64,000 nucleotides of DNA, taken from contig NZ_AP017655.1 in assembly GCF_002355855.1 (NCBI RefSeq), forward strand, positions 1 to 64,000, read 5' to 3'. The position numbers and the translations under genes were made by a program. This DNA is from Sphingobium cloacae. GTDB taxonomy: Bacteria > Pseudomonadota > Alphaproteobacteria > Sphingomonadales > Sphingomonadaceae. The notes beneath the pieces are model-generated. The model did no database searches, was not told where the DNA came from, and saw nothing but the letters and a program-made list of their open reading frames with translations. How positions within the stretch are numbered: the first letter of the stretch is position 1; every line of letters begins with the position of its first letter. This document shows positions 8,793-17,894 of the stretch, one piece after another.

Positions 8793-9632
8793 TTGGCGAG
8801 AGCGGGCAAATGCACCGCCGCGAACTCGAGACCCTTGCTCGCATGGATCGTCAGCAGGCGCACCGCATCGATCTGGGCCGCGGCTGCCGGCGGGGCGCGA
8901 AGCTGGCGCTCGTCACCGAACAGTTCGAGATGCCGGACCCAGTCGAGAAAGCCGCTGATGCCACCGCGTGGGTTCTTCGCCGCATAGGCGACGGCAACAT
9001 CGAGCAGCTGATAGATGGCGAGACGGCGCTGTTGCCCACGAACGCTGTCGTCCGCTGCATAACCGGCAAGCCACTTGCCGTGTTCGAACAGATAGGCATT
9101 GAGAAATGCGACCGCGGAATGGGCCTGGCTCGCCGCGACGTCGCGCGAAATGCGCTGCAACCCGTCGGCGCCGGCGGGCGTGTGGCCCTCGATCGGCGAT
9201 CTGAGAAGCGTCAGTTGCGACACGCCATCGGTATTGGCGCGCGCGATCACCCGCTGCACATCGCCGAGCGGTACGGCGTAGTCGGGGAGGGTGGCGACCC
9301 TGATCAGCCCACTGGAGCCCGGTTCACTGGCCAACGACAATAGCGACAGCAGATCGCGGATTTCGGGACGTTCGAACAGGTCGCCCAGATACAGGACCGG
9401 GACACCGAGGGCTTCGAGCGCCGCGGCGAAGCGCGCAAGATAATTGTGCGACCGGCACAGGATCGCCTGATCGCGGAAAGGGATGCCGGCGGCTTCGTGC
9501 GCGCGGATTTGCGCCGCAATGCTCTTGGCCTCGACGCTTAAGCTGTATCCGTCTCGGCTTTCGGCGAACGCGCGAACTTGGTCAGGCGCGGGATATCGCT
9601 CGGATCGTCGGTATCGCTCGGATCGACCGTTT
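8793..9632 (-). pseudogene. UvrD/Rep-type helicase, internal fragment
   Basis: The frame open from about 9632 leftward reads as a superfamily I helicase. FRDQAILCRSHNYLARFAAALEALGVPVLYLGDLFERPE is the start of the UvrD C-terminal domain, and VRLLTIHASKGLEFAAVHLPAL is helicase motif V. Translation is continuous between these blocks without an ATG start. The N-terminal ATPase half is absent, and the C-terminus is cut at about 8793, where the phage fragment begins. Motifs Ia-IV cannot be seen, so the protein cannot be active. Confidence 0.75.
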
Positions 9633-9932
9633 CAGACCTGGACAATTCGACCTCCGGTACCATGAGGGGTTCGTCATGAGGCTAGTCCGCGCGATGGTCC
9701 TTTTGTGGAACCGGGATCGCAGAATTTTTTCTGCAGGTCCGAAATCGCACGAAAAACCCGCCCGTACGCGCGGAAGAAACGGCACCGATGGGGAAATCGG
9801 AAGGTGCGCAGAATTGGTCGATCGCAGTCTATTTGCCTAAAACGGCAATTCGCTTCAACTCATACCTGCTCGATGGACCGGAAATGATTATCGTTCCAAG
9901 CGAAGGGGCGGGGCAAAATAGCCGGAGGTGGA
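9633..9932. other. Intergenic stretch with no supported gene
   Basis: No convincing coding frame was found. A short minus-strand frame (MVPEVELSRSETVDPSDTDD...) covers 9540-9661 and partly reflects a 13-bp direct repeat (ATCGCTCGGATCG) near 9594-9623. It could be the tail of another fragment. Otherwise nothing is seen. Confidence 0.4.
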
Positions 9933-10217
9933 ATGCCTAAGCCAGTGCAATTGCAGAATGGCAGGTCGTGGAAGACTCAGGGCGCGGCGCTTGCGCATTT
10001 CAAGGAGATGCTTGGTCGCTATGCCGACGAAGAGACTGTCGAGGATCGCATGGACCATGAAGACCTCGTCGCGCTTCTTGAGCGTTACGATGCGGTCATT
10101 CCTTTGGGACCCTCGAAGATCGGAGAAGGGGTGGATTCGTTTCTGCGCCGCCGCAACGTCTTTCAGGGCTTTTCGACGCCCAGCTTCTGGGTGCGCCGAG
10201 TCGATGGGTCGGAGATG
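9933..10217 (+). pseudogene. DUF3223 (DCL-like) protein, 3'-truncated
   Basis: An ATG at 9933 has a strong GGAGG site. The product matches the DUF3223/DCL pattern: NGRSWKTQGAALAHFKEML at the start, then DLVALLERY and GPSKIGEGVDSFLRRRN leading to FWVRRVDGSE. After the codon for E at about 10214 the reading frame runs into the 3' part of an IS630-family transposase lying on the opposite strand. The C-terminal portion of the domain is therefore missing. Confidence 0.7.
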
Positions 10218-10477
10218 TGGCTCGGCAAGTTGTCGAGGATCACGACGTCCCCCGGATCGAGCGTCGGCGCGAGCTGGGTTTCCACGTAGATTTCGAAGAT
10301 CTCTTTGGTCATCGGCCGGTCGATGATCCACGGAGCGGTCAGGCCGTCGCACCGTAATCCTGCTATGAAGGTCTGCGTCTTCCAATGACCGAACGGGACG
10401 CGCCCCTTCAGGCGCTGGCCATGACGCACCCGGCCCCGTAGGCGCGTCATTTTCGTCGTGGTCGCCGTCTCGTCGAT
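10215..10477 (-). pseudogene. IS630-family transposase, catalytic-domain fragment (outermost nested element)
   Basis: Leftward translation gives TATTTKMTRLRGRVRHGQRL and PFGHWKTQTFIAGLRCDG, then DPGDVVILDNLPSH. This is the middle of an IS630 DDE domain with the second catalytic Asp in LDN. It joins perfectly to RLVFIDE encoded at 15351-15371 across the outer IS21 insertion, giving RLVFIDETATTTKMTRLRGR. The last third of the domain is missing at the junction with the DUF3223 gene. Confidence 0.8.
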
Positions 10478-10653
10478 TGTCAAACGGCGTTCAAAAGGGA
10501 CCCCCGATCGGCGTCGAAGAGGGACCCCCTTTTTCGGATATGATGTTGGTTTGTTGAAGATGGCCTTGCGCTGCGTGCGGCGGAGGGCGGGCGTAGCCCG
10601 ACCGGAGGCGCGCGCAGCGCAAGATAGATTTTTGAAGGCGCCGAAGGTAGCGG

Positions 10654-11200
10654 TCAGCTGCGGTTTTTGAAGCGCCAGCTGTCGTTGCCCGTCTCGATGA
10701 TATCGCAGTGGTGGGTGACGCGGTCGAGCAGCGCCGTAGTCATCTTGGGATCCCCGAAGACGGTAGGCCACTCGCCGAAGGCAAGGTTGGTGGTGATGAT
10801 GACGCTGGTGCGCTCATAAAGCTTGCTGATGAGGTGGAACAGCAACTGCCCTCCCGAGCGTGCGAACGGCAGATATCCAAGCTCGTCGAGCACGATCAGA
10901 TCGAGCCGCGACAGCTGCGCCGCCAGGGTCCCGCCTTTGCCGATCCGGGTCTCCTCTTCGAGGCGTGTCACCAGATCGACGGTGTTGAAGTAGCGGGCGC
11001 GAGCGCCCCTTCGCACGACATTGGCGGTGATCGCGATGGCGAGGTGGGTCTTGCCTGTCCCCGTGCCGCCGACCAGCACGATATTGCGGCGAGGCGGGAG
11101 GAAGGAGCCATCGTGAAGGGAGCGGATCATCTCCTCATTGATCGGTGTGCCCTCGAAGCTGAACCGCTCCAGGTCCTTCACCACGGGCAGCCTCGCAGCC
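10654..11200 (-). pseudogene. istB: IstB ATPase of the outer IS21 element, C-terminal part
   Basis: Encodes the AAA+ core of IstB: Walker [13 protein letters not shown], Walker [13 protein letters not shown], and [10 protein letters not shown] before [14 protein letters not shown]. It continues upstream as [16 protein letters not shown] to base 11200, where the inner element begins. The matching N-terminal part lies at 13548-13737. Joining the parts across the CAGCC duplication gives [18 protein letters not shown] with no frame change, so the gene was intact before the insertion. Confidence 0.9.
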
Positions 11201-11263
11201 TGTCATCGGTCGTGCAATTCTCCGCAAAAGTGGGCTTTGAAAATTCCCTAGTTGGTGGCCCCT

Positions 11264-11305
11264 TCATCTCATTCTGCCGGGGCTAGCCCCGGCAGAATGA
11301 GATGA
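11264..11305. repeat. 42-bp perfect palindrome in the istA leader
   Basis: Perfect self-complementarity from TCATCTC to GAGATGA, centred between 11284 and 11285 on GGGGCTAGCCCC. It sits 46 bp upstream of the istA start of the inner IS21 element. In RNA it would form a very stable hairpin without a U tract. Confidence 0.9.
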
Positions 11306-11350
11306 GCCGACATTGTCCTCATCTCCTTTGCAGACGCGGAGACGGGGCCG

Positions 11351-12613
11351 ATGATCCGACTTGGAGAATTGATGATGATCCTCGAACTACATCGGCAGGG
11401 CGTATCGATATCCGCCATTGCCCGACGCACTGGTCGCGATCCCAAGACCATCCGAAAATATATCGAACGGGGCATCGAGGCCCCGGTTTACGGCCCTCGC
11501 ATGCTGGGTCGACCGAACAAACTGGCACCCTATCTGGAATTTTTGCGTGAGCGAGTGACGGCCTTTCCCGATCTGACTGCGGCGCGCCTGACGCGGGAAA
11601 TCCGTGAGCTGGGATATATGGGCGCCTATACCGCGGTAAAGCGGTTCCTGGCAGCGATCCGGCCGGAAAACGGCCCCAAGCCCTTTGAGGTTCGGTTCGA
11701 GACGCCGCCTGGCGTGCAGGCACAGGTCGACTTTGCCCGGTTCGTCGTCGAATTTACCGATGAGCCCGGCGTCAGCCGGATCGTCTGGCTGTTCAGCCTG
11801 GTGCTGGGACATTCGCGCTTCCTGTTTGCGCGCTACGTCATGCATCAGGATCTCCAAAGCCTGTTGCGCTGTCATATGCAGGCCTTTGAAGCGCTCGGCG
11901 GCGTCCCGATCGAGATCCTCTACGATCGCATGAAAACCGCTGTGACCGGGGAAGATGATCAGGGCCACATCATCTACAATCGATCATTGCTGGCTCTGGC
12001 CGGGCATTATCGCTTCGTGCCGCGCGCCTGCCGTCCCTATCGGGCCAAGACCAAGGGAAAGGTCGAGCGGCCATTCAGCTATATCCGCAAGGACTTCTTC
12101 CTGGGCCGGAGCTTCCGCAATCTGGACGATCTCAATGTCCAGCTGATCGACTGGCTCGATACCGTCGCCAACGTCCGTGTCCACGGCACGACGCAGCGGA
12201 TTATTGCTGAAGCCTTCGCCGCCGAGCAGCCTGAGTTGCAGCTGCTCCCGGCGGGCCGCTTTGACGCTGTTCTGAAGCTGGAGCGCCGCGTCAGCCACGA
12301 TGGGATGGTCTCGGTCGGCGGCAATTACTACAGCGTTCCCGATCGCACCCGGCGCGTCGTCGAAATCCAGCAGTTACCCGACAAGATCCGGATCGTAGAC
12401 CTGGGCCAGGTCATTGCCGAGCACCCGGTTCTTGAGGGGCGTCGGCAGTACAGGATCGATCCTGCGCATCGGACAGGCAGCAGCGGCGCCAAGCGCCGTA
12501 TCCATGGCAAAGAGGTAATCGCCATCGGTCGTGTAGGCGAGCATGTCGCCGTGCGCTCCCTGGCCATCTATCAGGCGATCGGCAGCCAACTGGCGCGGGG
12601 AGACCGGCCATGA
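11351..12613 (+). CDS. istA: IS21-family transposase IstA (inner element)
   Basis: A 420-residue DDE transposase. The N-terminal HTH reads ILELHRQGVSISAIARRTGRDPKTIRKYI (about residues 12-40). The integrase core includes QAQVDFARF with the first Asp, IEILYDRMKTAV with the second Asp region, and AKTKGKVERPFSYIRKDFFLG with the catalytic Glu. The C-terminal domain VSVGGNYYSVPDRTR is typical of IstA. The stop overlaps the istB start by 4 bp. Length is normal for the family. Confidence 0.95.
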   Translation: MIRLGELMMILELHRQGVSISAIARRTGRDPKTIRKYIERGIEAPVYGPRMLGRPNKLAPYLEFLRERVTAFPDLTAARLTREIRELGYMGAYTAVKRFLAAIRPENGPKPFEVRFETPPGVQAQVDFARFVVEFTDEPGVSRIVWLFSLVLGHSRFLFARYVMHQDLQSLLRCHMQAFEALGGVPIEILYDRMKTAVTGEDDQGHIIYNRSLLALAGHYRFVPRACRPYRAKTKGKVERPFSYIRKDFFLGRSFRNLDDLNVQLIDWLDTVANVRVHGTTQRIIAEAFAAEQPELQLLPAGRFDAVLKLERRVSHDGMVSVGGNYYSVPDRTRRVVEIQQLPDKIRIVDLGQVIAEHPVLEGRRQYRIDPAHRTGSSGAKRRIHGKEVIAIGRVGEHVAVRSLAIYQAIGSQLARGDRP

Positions 12614-13470
12614 ACCATGGGGGTGCCGCATCCCGCGTCGATAATATCCGCCGCAGCCTCGTCCATCTCAAAATGCCACGCGCCCTGGAGATGCTCGACG
12701 CCACCCTGCGCGGCATAGAGCAGGGCAAAATCGATGGCATCGAGGCCATCGACATATTGCTGAACGAAGAACTGTCGCTCCGGGAGAACCGCAGGATCAA
12801 GGCAGCCCTGCGCATGGCAAGGCTGCCGATCATCAAGACGCTGGACGGATATGACTTCTCCTTCCAGCCATCGCTCGACAGGAACCGCATCCTGGCGCTC
12901 GCTGGCCTGGACTTCATCAACCGGGCCGAGGTGGTGCATCTGCTGGGCCCGCCCGGTACCGGGAAAAGCCATATCGCCACGGCCCTTGCCGTCGAGGCCG
13001 TGAAGGCGGGCAAGAGCGTCTACTTCATCCCGCTCGCCGATCTGATCGCTTCACTGACCAAGGCTGAACGCGAGGGCACGTTGCGCGAGAAGATCCGCTT
13101 CCTATGCCGATCCTCCCTGCTCGTCGTCGACGAGATCGGGTATCTTCCCGTCACGCCCGGCGGCGGCAATCTCTTCTTCCAGCTCGTCAACGCCCGATAC
13201 GAAAAGGGTGCCATGATCCTGACATCCAACCGCGGCTTCGCCGAATGGGGTGATGTCTTTGGCGATCCGGTGGTGGCCACCGCGCTGCTCGACCGCCTTC
13301 TTCACCACGCTGTGGTCATCCAGATCGAGGGCTCCAGCTATCGCATGCGACAGCACGCCGACCTCCTGCCCGAGCATGCGCGCATGGCACCGTCCATCAA
13401 CCCGCCGCCCTTGCCGAAACGGCGCGGCCGCCCGCCAGCAAAGGAAAAGCCCGATCTCCATCACGGCTGA
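12610..13470 (+). CDS. istB: IS21-family helper ATPase IstB (inner element)
   Basis: A 286-residue AAA+ ATPase that assists IstA. Walker A is LLGPPGTGKSHIATAL and Walker B is LLVVDEIGYLPV. The sensor region is ILTSNRGFAEWGDVF and the arginine-finger region ALLDRLLHHAVVIQIEG. It is translationally coupled to istA (ATGA). It differs clearly from the IstB of the host element, so the two elements belong to different IS21 subgroups. Confidence 0.95.
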   Translation: MNHGGAASRVDNIRRSLVHLKMPRALEMLDATLRGIEQGKIDGIEAIDILLNEELSLRENRRIKAALRMARLPIIKTLDGYDFSFQPSLDRNRILALAGLDFINRAEVVHLLGPPGTGKSHIATALAVEAVKAGKSVYFIPLADLIASLTKAEREGTLREKIRFLCRSSLLVVDEIGYLPVTPGGGNLFFQLVNARYEKGAMILTSNRGFAEWGDVFGDPVVATALLDRLLHHAVVIQIEGSSYRMRQHADLLPEHARMAPSINPPPLPKRRGRPPAKEKPDLHHG

Positions 13471-13547
13471 TCACCGACACAAACCCTCCCGCCAAACTAG
13501 GGAATTTTAGATGCCCACTTTTGCGGAATCTTCGGTGCCCGTTGACA

Positions 13548-13737
13548 CAGCCGTCATCCGATAGCGGATGGAGGCTGCATCCCGGTGGGTCGCCTCAGCA
13601 CGGAGCAGGTCGGTCAGTATCTCCATGGTGGTGCGCTTGCGCTGGAGGCCGGTGGTGACCGCCTCGTCGAACGCCGCCGCCATGCCCTTGAGTCCGAGGC
13701 CGCGCATCGTGTCGATCATATCATGCCGCTGCATCAT
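13548..13737 (-). pseudogene. istB: IstB of the outer IS21 element, N-terminal part
   Basis: Encodes MMQRHDMIDTMRGLGLKGMA and then AFDEAVTTGLQRKRTTMEIL, the usual N-terminal helical domain of IstB, up to RYRMTA where the inner element is inserted. The start at 13737 overlaps the end of outer istA, as is usual in IS21. The downstream half is at 10654-11200. Confidence 0.88.
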
Positions 13738-15235
13738 AGCCTCGCAGCAGATCATAGCGGGCACAGTCGGCGAGCGGAGGATGCTGCAGCATCCGGTCTT
13801 CCGAAGTGACGATGCTGTGGGGTGTCGCCGGCTCGCGGCGCCGGGAGAGGATGTTGAGGATCAGCTCGTCGCTGGCCGTTCCGTTCGCCAACGCTTCGCG
13901 CACGGCAGCCTCTACCGGCTCCAGGCCATCGGTGAGCACCGCCGAGAGGACCCGCACGAACCTGCGATCGGCCTCGTCCCCGGTGCCGAGCCTTCGCCGT
14001 AATCGGTGCAGGGCGGGCGGCAGATCCCAGTCCTGGAACGGTGCGCCGTTACGCAGCGCGCCGGGCTTGTGCGCGAGGACCGGCAGATAATGCCAGGGAT
14101 CGTATATCGTGCGGTTCCGACCGAAGTGGCGCTCATGCTCCCCGACGATCGCATCGCCGCAGCGTATGACGATGCGATCGGCATAGGAGCGCACCTGAAC
14201 GGTCCGGCGTGCGGCCGTCGACATGACCGAGTAGCGGTTGCGATCGAAGCTGATGAGGCAGGTGCCGGTGACGGCATGCTCGCTCTCATGGAAGCCGTCG
14301 AACGGTGCCAGGATCGGCTGCAGGGCCGGTCGCTCCATATCCAGCGCCTCGGCGACGGTAATATCCCCGCGTTCGGGATGGGCATGATGCTCGGCCCAGC
14401 GCCGGCACTCGGCCTCCAGCCACCCGTTGAGCTCGGCCAGGCTGGCGAACCGGAGTCGCGGCTGGAAGAAGCGGCCTCGGATCGTCTGGACCTGCTGCTC
14501 GACCTGGCCCTTCTCCCATCCCGCCGCCGGCGAGCAGGCGGTCGGCTCGACCATGTAATGATCGGTCATGATCAGGAAGCGGCGGTTGAACACACGCTCC
14601 TTGCCGGTGAACACGGCCGTCACCGCCGTCTTCATATTATCGTAGATACCGCGTCGCGGCACACCGCCGAAGAACGCGAACGCCCGGGCATGGGCATCGA
14701 ACAGCATCTCCTGGCCCTCGCGCGGATAGGCCCGGACATAGGGTGCGCGCGAGTCGCAGAGACGCATATGCGCCACCTTCACCCGCATCGGCTTGCCGGC
14801 GATCTCCACATCCTCGTGGCTCCAGTCGAACTGGTAGGCCTCACCCGGCTGGAAGGTCATCGGGATGAACGCCGGTGCGCCTTCGCCAGCATCCTTCCGC
14901 CGCGCAGCACGCCAGCGCGCCGCATAGCGGCGCACCGCATCATAGGATCCATCGAACCCCTCGCGCACCAGCAGGTCATGGATACGCGTCATCCGTAGCC
15001 GATCGCGGCGGCCGCGCCCCTCGTTCTCCTCAAGCAGCGCATCGAGACGATCCTGATAAGGACCGATCCGCGGCAGCGGCTGGACTTTGCGCTGATAGTT
15101 GAACGCCGCCTCCGGCGACCGGATCGCCTTGCGGACTACCTTCCGCGACAAACGAAGGTCGCGCGCGATCGCCTTGATCGCCTTCCCCCCTGCATGCTCA
15201 CGCCGAATCCGAACCACTGTCTCCACGATCAACAT
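13721..15235 (-). CDS. istA: IS21-family transposase IstA (outer element)
   Basis: A 504-residue transposase, complete. The N-terminal HTH region is GKAIKAIARDLRLSRKVVRK. The DDE core includes GEAYQFDWSHEDVEI (first Asp), PRRGIYDNMKTAV (second Asp region) and AAGWEKGQVEQQVQTIRG (catalytic Glu area). It ends in GGYDAAA and overlaps the istB start. Its gene is intact although the partner istB is interrupted, so activity would need IstB in trans. Confidence 0.94.
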   Translation of the reverse strand: MLIVETVVRIRREHAGGKAIKAIARDLRLSRKVVRKAIRSPEAAFNYQRKVQPLPRIGPYQDRLDALLEENEGRGRRDRLRMTRIHDLLVREGFDGSYDAVRRYAARWRAARRKDAGEGAPAFIPMTFQPGEAYQFDWSHEDVEIAGKPMRVKVAHMRLCDSRAPYVRAYPREGQEMLFDAHARAFAFFGGVPRRGIYDNMKTAVTAVFTGKERVFNRRFLIMTDHYMVEPTACSPAAGWEKGQVEQQVQTIRGRFFQPRLRFASLAELNGWLEAECRRWAEHHAHPERGDITVAEALDMERPALQPILAPFDGFHESEHAVTGTCLISFDRNRYSVMSTAARRTVQVRSYADRIVIRCGDAIVGEHERHFGRNRTIYDPWHYLPVLAHKPGALRNGAPFQDWDLPPALHRLRRRLGTGDEADRRFVRVLSAVLTDGLEPVEAAVREALANGTASDELILNILSRRREPATPHSIVTSEDRMLQHPPLADCARYDLLRGYDAAA

Positions 15236-15350
15236 CCCGTTCTCGCCAACTGATCAAAACCAGTCGGCCGACTAAATCCCCGGGATGAAGGGGTCCTTTT
15301 TGCACGCCGATCACCCCACGAAGGGGGTGCCTATTGCACGCTGATCCTCA

Positions 15351-15813
15351 CTCGTCGATAAAGACCAGCCGGTGCGTCTGCTCCCGCATGCGCGGCTGGC
15401 GATGCAGCCGCCATCGCCGTCGAGCCTCGCAGACATCATCGCGTCCGCACTCCGATGCCAGCAGCTGTTTTTTTATATCGGAAGCCCGCTCCGAGAAGGG
15501 CCCGCGACAACGAGGCGGGATGCGCACGCATCTTTGTTTCAGCCTCAAGCTTGGCAGCAAGCTCGGGCATGCTGATGTCCGATTGCGCCTCCACCCAGCG
15601 GATCAGCATCGCCATATACGGCGCAAGCTTTCCTGCGCCCGGCGGGCGCCCCTGGCGTGCCGGAGATGCCGAACCAGTCTTCGCCACACGCTGCACAAGC
15701 TTGATCGCGCAACTTACGCTCACACCAAACCGCCGCGCCGCATCACGACGCGAATGTCCCGCCGCCACATGGTCCGATATGCGATCCCGCAAGTCGCTCG
15801 AAAATGCTTTCCC
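15351..15813 (-). pseudogene. IS630-family transposase, N-terminal part with a frame change at an A7 run
   Basis: Starts at MGKAFSSDLRDRISDHVAAG with an IS630 HTH (HSRRDAARRFGVSVS) and the linker GRPPGAGKLAPYMAMLIRWV. At seven consecutive A (plus-strand T run near 15468-15474) the original frame goes RYKKTAAGIG to a stop. The downstream protein, QLLASECGRDDV to RLVFIDE, lies in the next frame. It is either an inactivating indel or a slippage site used to make a fusion protein. The continuation is at 10215-10477. Confidence 0.78.
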
Positions 15814-16119
15814 CATGATCCACCTCCGACAAAGATGAATCATATTTTCCGGCTTCTGGGAATCCCTGGCCCGATTCCTATTTCAGGCCCGATGCTCTAA
15901 AGTTAGAATCATTATGTTAGCGGTGTTATCAAACAAAGGCATTTTGGCGCCCATGGCACATGGCTGCTGAAGCTGGTATTTTTCATAGACGGGCCGAGAT
16001 GGTTGGTCGCTTGAAAACCTGCACGACGGAGGGTATTGAGGAGCAATCAGATGATACATTCTCCGGGGCAAATCCCAGGCGGGATGTGATCACGTTATGG
16101 AATAAGCAGGATAAGGCGT

Positions 16120-16938
16120 GTGTTTCCTACTGATGACGCAAAGGCAGGGATTATTAGCCGCCTTGATGCTACCACGTTGGTTGGCGGAAGCGTCTATGAA
16201 ATTACAACACCAAATTTGACGCTTCATTGGCGAGTGTCGCCGAGGCGTCCCATATTCAAAGCGAGATTGTCCAATGGACCTATTTCTAAACCAGGTCAAA
16301 TGGCTATCGTTGCTGCTGACATCCGCGCATACATTATAGCGGGCCAGGCCGATGAAACTCTCCATACTTTAATTTGTAATATAGATCCGGATTGGCTCTC
16401 ACAAATCGCTGATAAGCCTATCCGTGCTGATATGCAGATTTCGAGTCTCGATTTTTACAATGCTGCGATCGAGATGTATCTGCGTAGAGCTGTTGAAGAG
16501 ATAACTGTTTGCGATCTGAAGTCGGATTTTGCTATTTCGTCTCTTAGTGACCTCATCGGAATTGAACTGTGTCGAGTCTTGGGGTGTCACGACAGCAAGC
16601 GCGACGCGATAATGCCTAAGAAACGAATTCAAAGCGTTCGCAACTTTATTATGGAATCAGAAATCGTTCCAAATGTAAGTGATATAGCACGAGAATTCAA
16701 CGTAAGTATCGGATATTTAAGCAAAAGCTTTAAAAATTTGTCTGGTATAAATCTTCATCGATTCATAGACGAACAGCGGATGGAGCGTGCGAAGAGCATG
16801 TTGATAAGCAACACGCCCATAAAGCGTGTTGCTTATTTATCAGGATACTCAAACCACAGCGCTTTCGGATTTGCCTTCAAGCGCTACACTGGGCAGACAC
16901 CACAGGCGTTTCAAATCCAGCATTTCCGGAAAACTTAA
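16120..16938 (+). CDS. AraC-family transcriptional regulator
   Basis: A 272-residue regulator starting at GTG 16120, with AGGATAAGG just upstream and no in-frame ATG available. The C-terminal DNA-binding domain (about 175-270) has two helix-turn-helix units: VSDIAREFNVSIGYLSKSFKNLSG, and PIKRVAYLSGYSNHSAFGFAFKRYTGQTPQAF. The N-terminal part is a weakly conserved sensor. It is convergent with, and overlaps by 4 bp, the lactonase gene. As the only regulator in the A+T-rich island it probably controls the catabolic genes beside it. The 270 bp upstream hold no gene. Confidence 0.88.
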   Translation: MFPTDDAKAGIISRLDATTLVGGSVYEITTPNLTLHWRVSPRRPIFKARLSNGPISKPGQMAIVAADIRAYIIAGQADETLHTLICNIDPDWLSQIADKPIRADMQISSLDFYNAAIEMYLRRAVEEITVCDLKSDFAISSLSDLIGIELCRVLGCHDSKRDAIMPKKRIQSVRNFIMESEIVPNVSDIAREFNVSIGYLSKSFKNLSGINLHRFIDEQRMERAKSMLISNTPIKRVAYLSGYSNHSAFGFAFKRYTGQTPQAFQIQHFRKT

Positions 16939-17894
16939 TAGTTTAATTTCAGGCCCGCTGTCGGCCAACTAACTTCGTAGATTATTCCGGTTCCGCTTGC
17001 AGTAATGTAGGCTTTCTGTAAGTCGGCGCCGCCGAAACATATATTCGTCGGAAAAGGATCGTAGAGCGGCAAGCTGACAAAATAGAGCAGATTTCCTTCC
17101 GGATCCACGACATCTATGCCGCCTTTTATGATCGCAGCAACGCAGATGTTTCCATCGCTGTCGATCGCCAGCGAATCATACATCTGATATGTGGAGTTGC
17201 CGTGCAAAAGAACGCCGCCATTTCGTATGAATTGTTCTGGCTCTTGTTGCAGTTCCCCAGGCGCCCTAATATTCCAATACCATATACGCGCGCCGGCTGT
17301 TTCTGCGACATAAAGCCTCGAGCCATCTGGGGAGAGTCCACACCCGTTTGGTTGGCTAAGCGGGAGATGGGGTGGCGACTCATGGATGAGTTCAATGATA
17401 GAGCTACCATCGGCCTTTGCATAATATAGGCCTCCTAGATCCACGTTTCGGCCAGTCGGATGACCGGTATCGGTAAAATAGAAGCCGCCGTGCTTATCGA
17501 ACACAAGATCGTTCGGCGCTATAAGGGGAATGTCGCCGCAGTGGGTGTAAAGGACCTCCACAGCCCCGTTAGCGCTTACACGTTGGATGCACGGTGAAAT
17601 AGGGTCGATGCCTCTCGTGCCAGGCAGAGGAACATTATAGCCAGACTTTGATTTCTCGCAAGTCATTCCGCCATTGTTGCAAACATAGAAAGCACCGTCA
17701 GGTCCGATTGCAACACCATTGGCGGCTCCCCGGACATTCGCGAAGACCGTGACCTGACCGGAACTAAGATCCAGTACGTTAAGGGTTCCTGCGCCGATGT
17801 CTGTAAACAACAGGCGATTATCTTCTAAAGCTACTGGCCCCTCCAAGAACCCAAGGCCCTCGGCTACCGCGCGAACAGACAGATTTTGGCTCAT
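16935..17894 (-). CDS. SMP-30/gluconolactonase/LRE family hydrolase
   Basis: A 319-residue six-bladed propeller hydrolase, probably opening a lactone. Metal-site residues are visible in their usual contexts: Glu in FLEGPVALEDNRLLFTD, Asn in APNDLVFDKHGGFYFTDTGH, Asn in LSQPNGCGLSPDGSRLYVAET, and Asp in YDSLAIDSDGN. No signal peptide is seen, so it is cytoplasmic. The start at 17894 has GAGGTGAGGA just upstream. It is divergent from the TonB receptor across 232 bp that must hold both promoters. The substrate is unknown. Confidence 0.88.
   Translation of the reverse strand: MSQNLSVRAVAEGLGFLEGPVALEDNRLLFTDIGAGTLNVLDLSSGQVTVFANVRGAANGVAIGPDGAFYVCNNGGMTCEKSKSGYNVPLPGTRGIDPISPCIQRVSANGAVEVLYTHCGDIPLIAPNDLVFDKHGGFYFTDTGHPTGRNVDLGGLYYAKADGSSIIELIHESPPHLPLSQPNGCGLSPDGSRLYVAETAGARIWYWNIRAPGELQQEPEQFIRNGGVLLHGNSTYQMYDSLAIDSDGNICVAAIIKGGIDVVDPEGNLLYFVSLPLYDPFPTNICFGGADLQKAYITASGTGIIYEVSWPTAGLKLNY

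Larger units (their letters stand above)
11201..13547 (+). mobile_element. Inner IS21-family element with 5-bp target duplication
   Basis: A complete-looking 2347-bp element. Left end: TGTCATCGGTCGTGCAATTC. Right end read inward: TGTCAACGGGCACCGAAGAT. The subterminal block CCGCAAAAGTGGGC plus AAAATTCCCTAGTT occurs at both ends in opposite orientation. It is flanked by CAGCC at 11196-11200 and 13548-13552. It contains istA and istB in the orientation opposite to the host element. This is the youngest layer of the nest and is probably still mobile. Confidence 0.93.
10478..15350 (-). mobile_element. Outer IS21-family element, itself interrupted
   Basis: An istA/istB element whose ends carry the terminal-repeat style TGTCAAACGGCGTTCAAAAG and, at the right end read inward, TGAGGATCAGCGTGCAATAG, with repeated AGGGACCCC blocks inside. 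It is flanked by the direct repeat CTCGTCGAT (10469-10477 and 15351-15359), which restores the IS630 transposase frame when removed. Subtracting the inner element leaves about 2.5 kb, the usual IS21 size. Its istB is split, so transposition should be impaired. Confidence 0.88.

Noticed and set aside
9594..9623. Tandem ATCGCTCGGATCG repeat as a regulatory iteron
   Set aside because: Only two copies, in a gene graveyard, with no replication or partition gene nearby.
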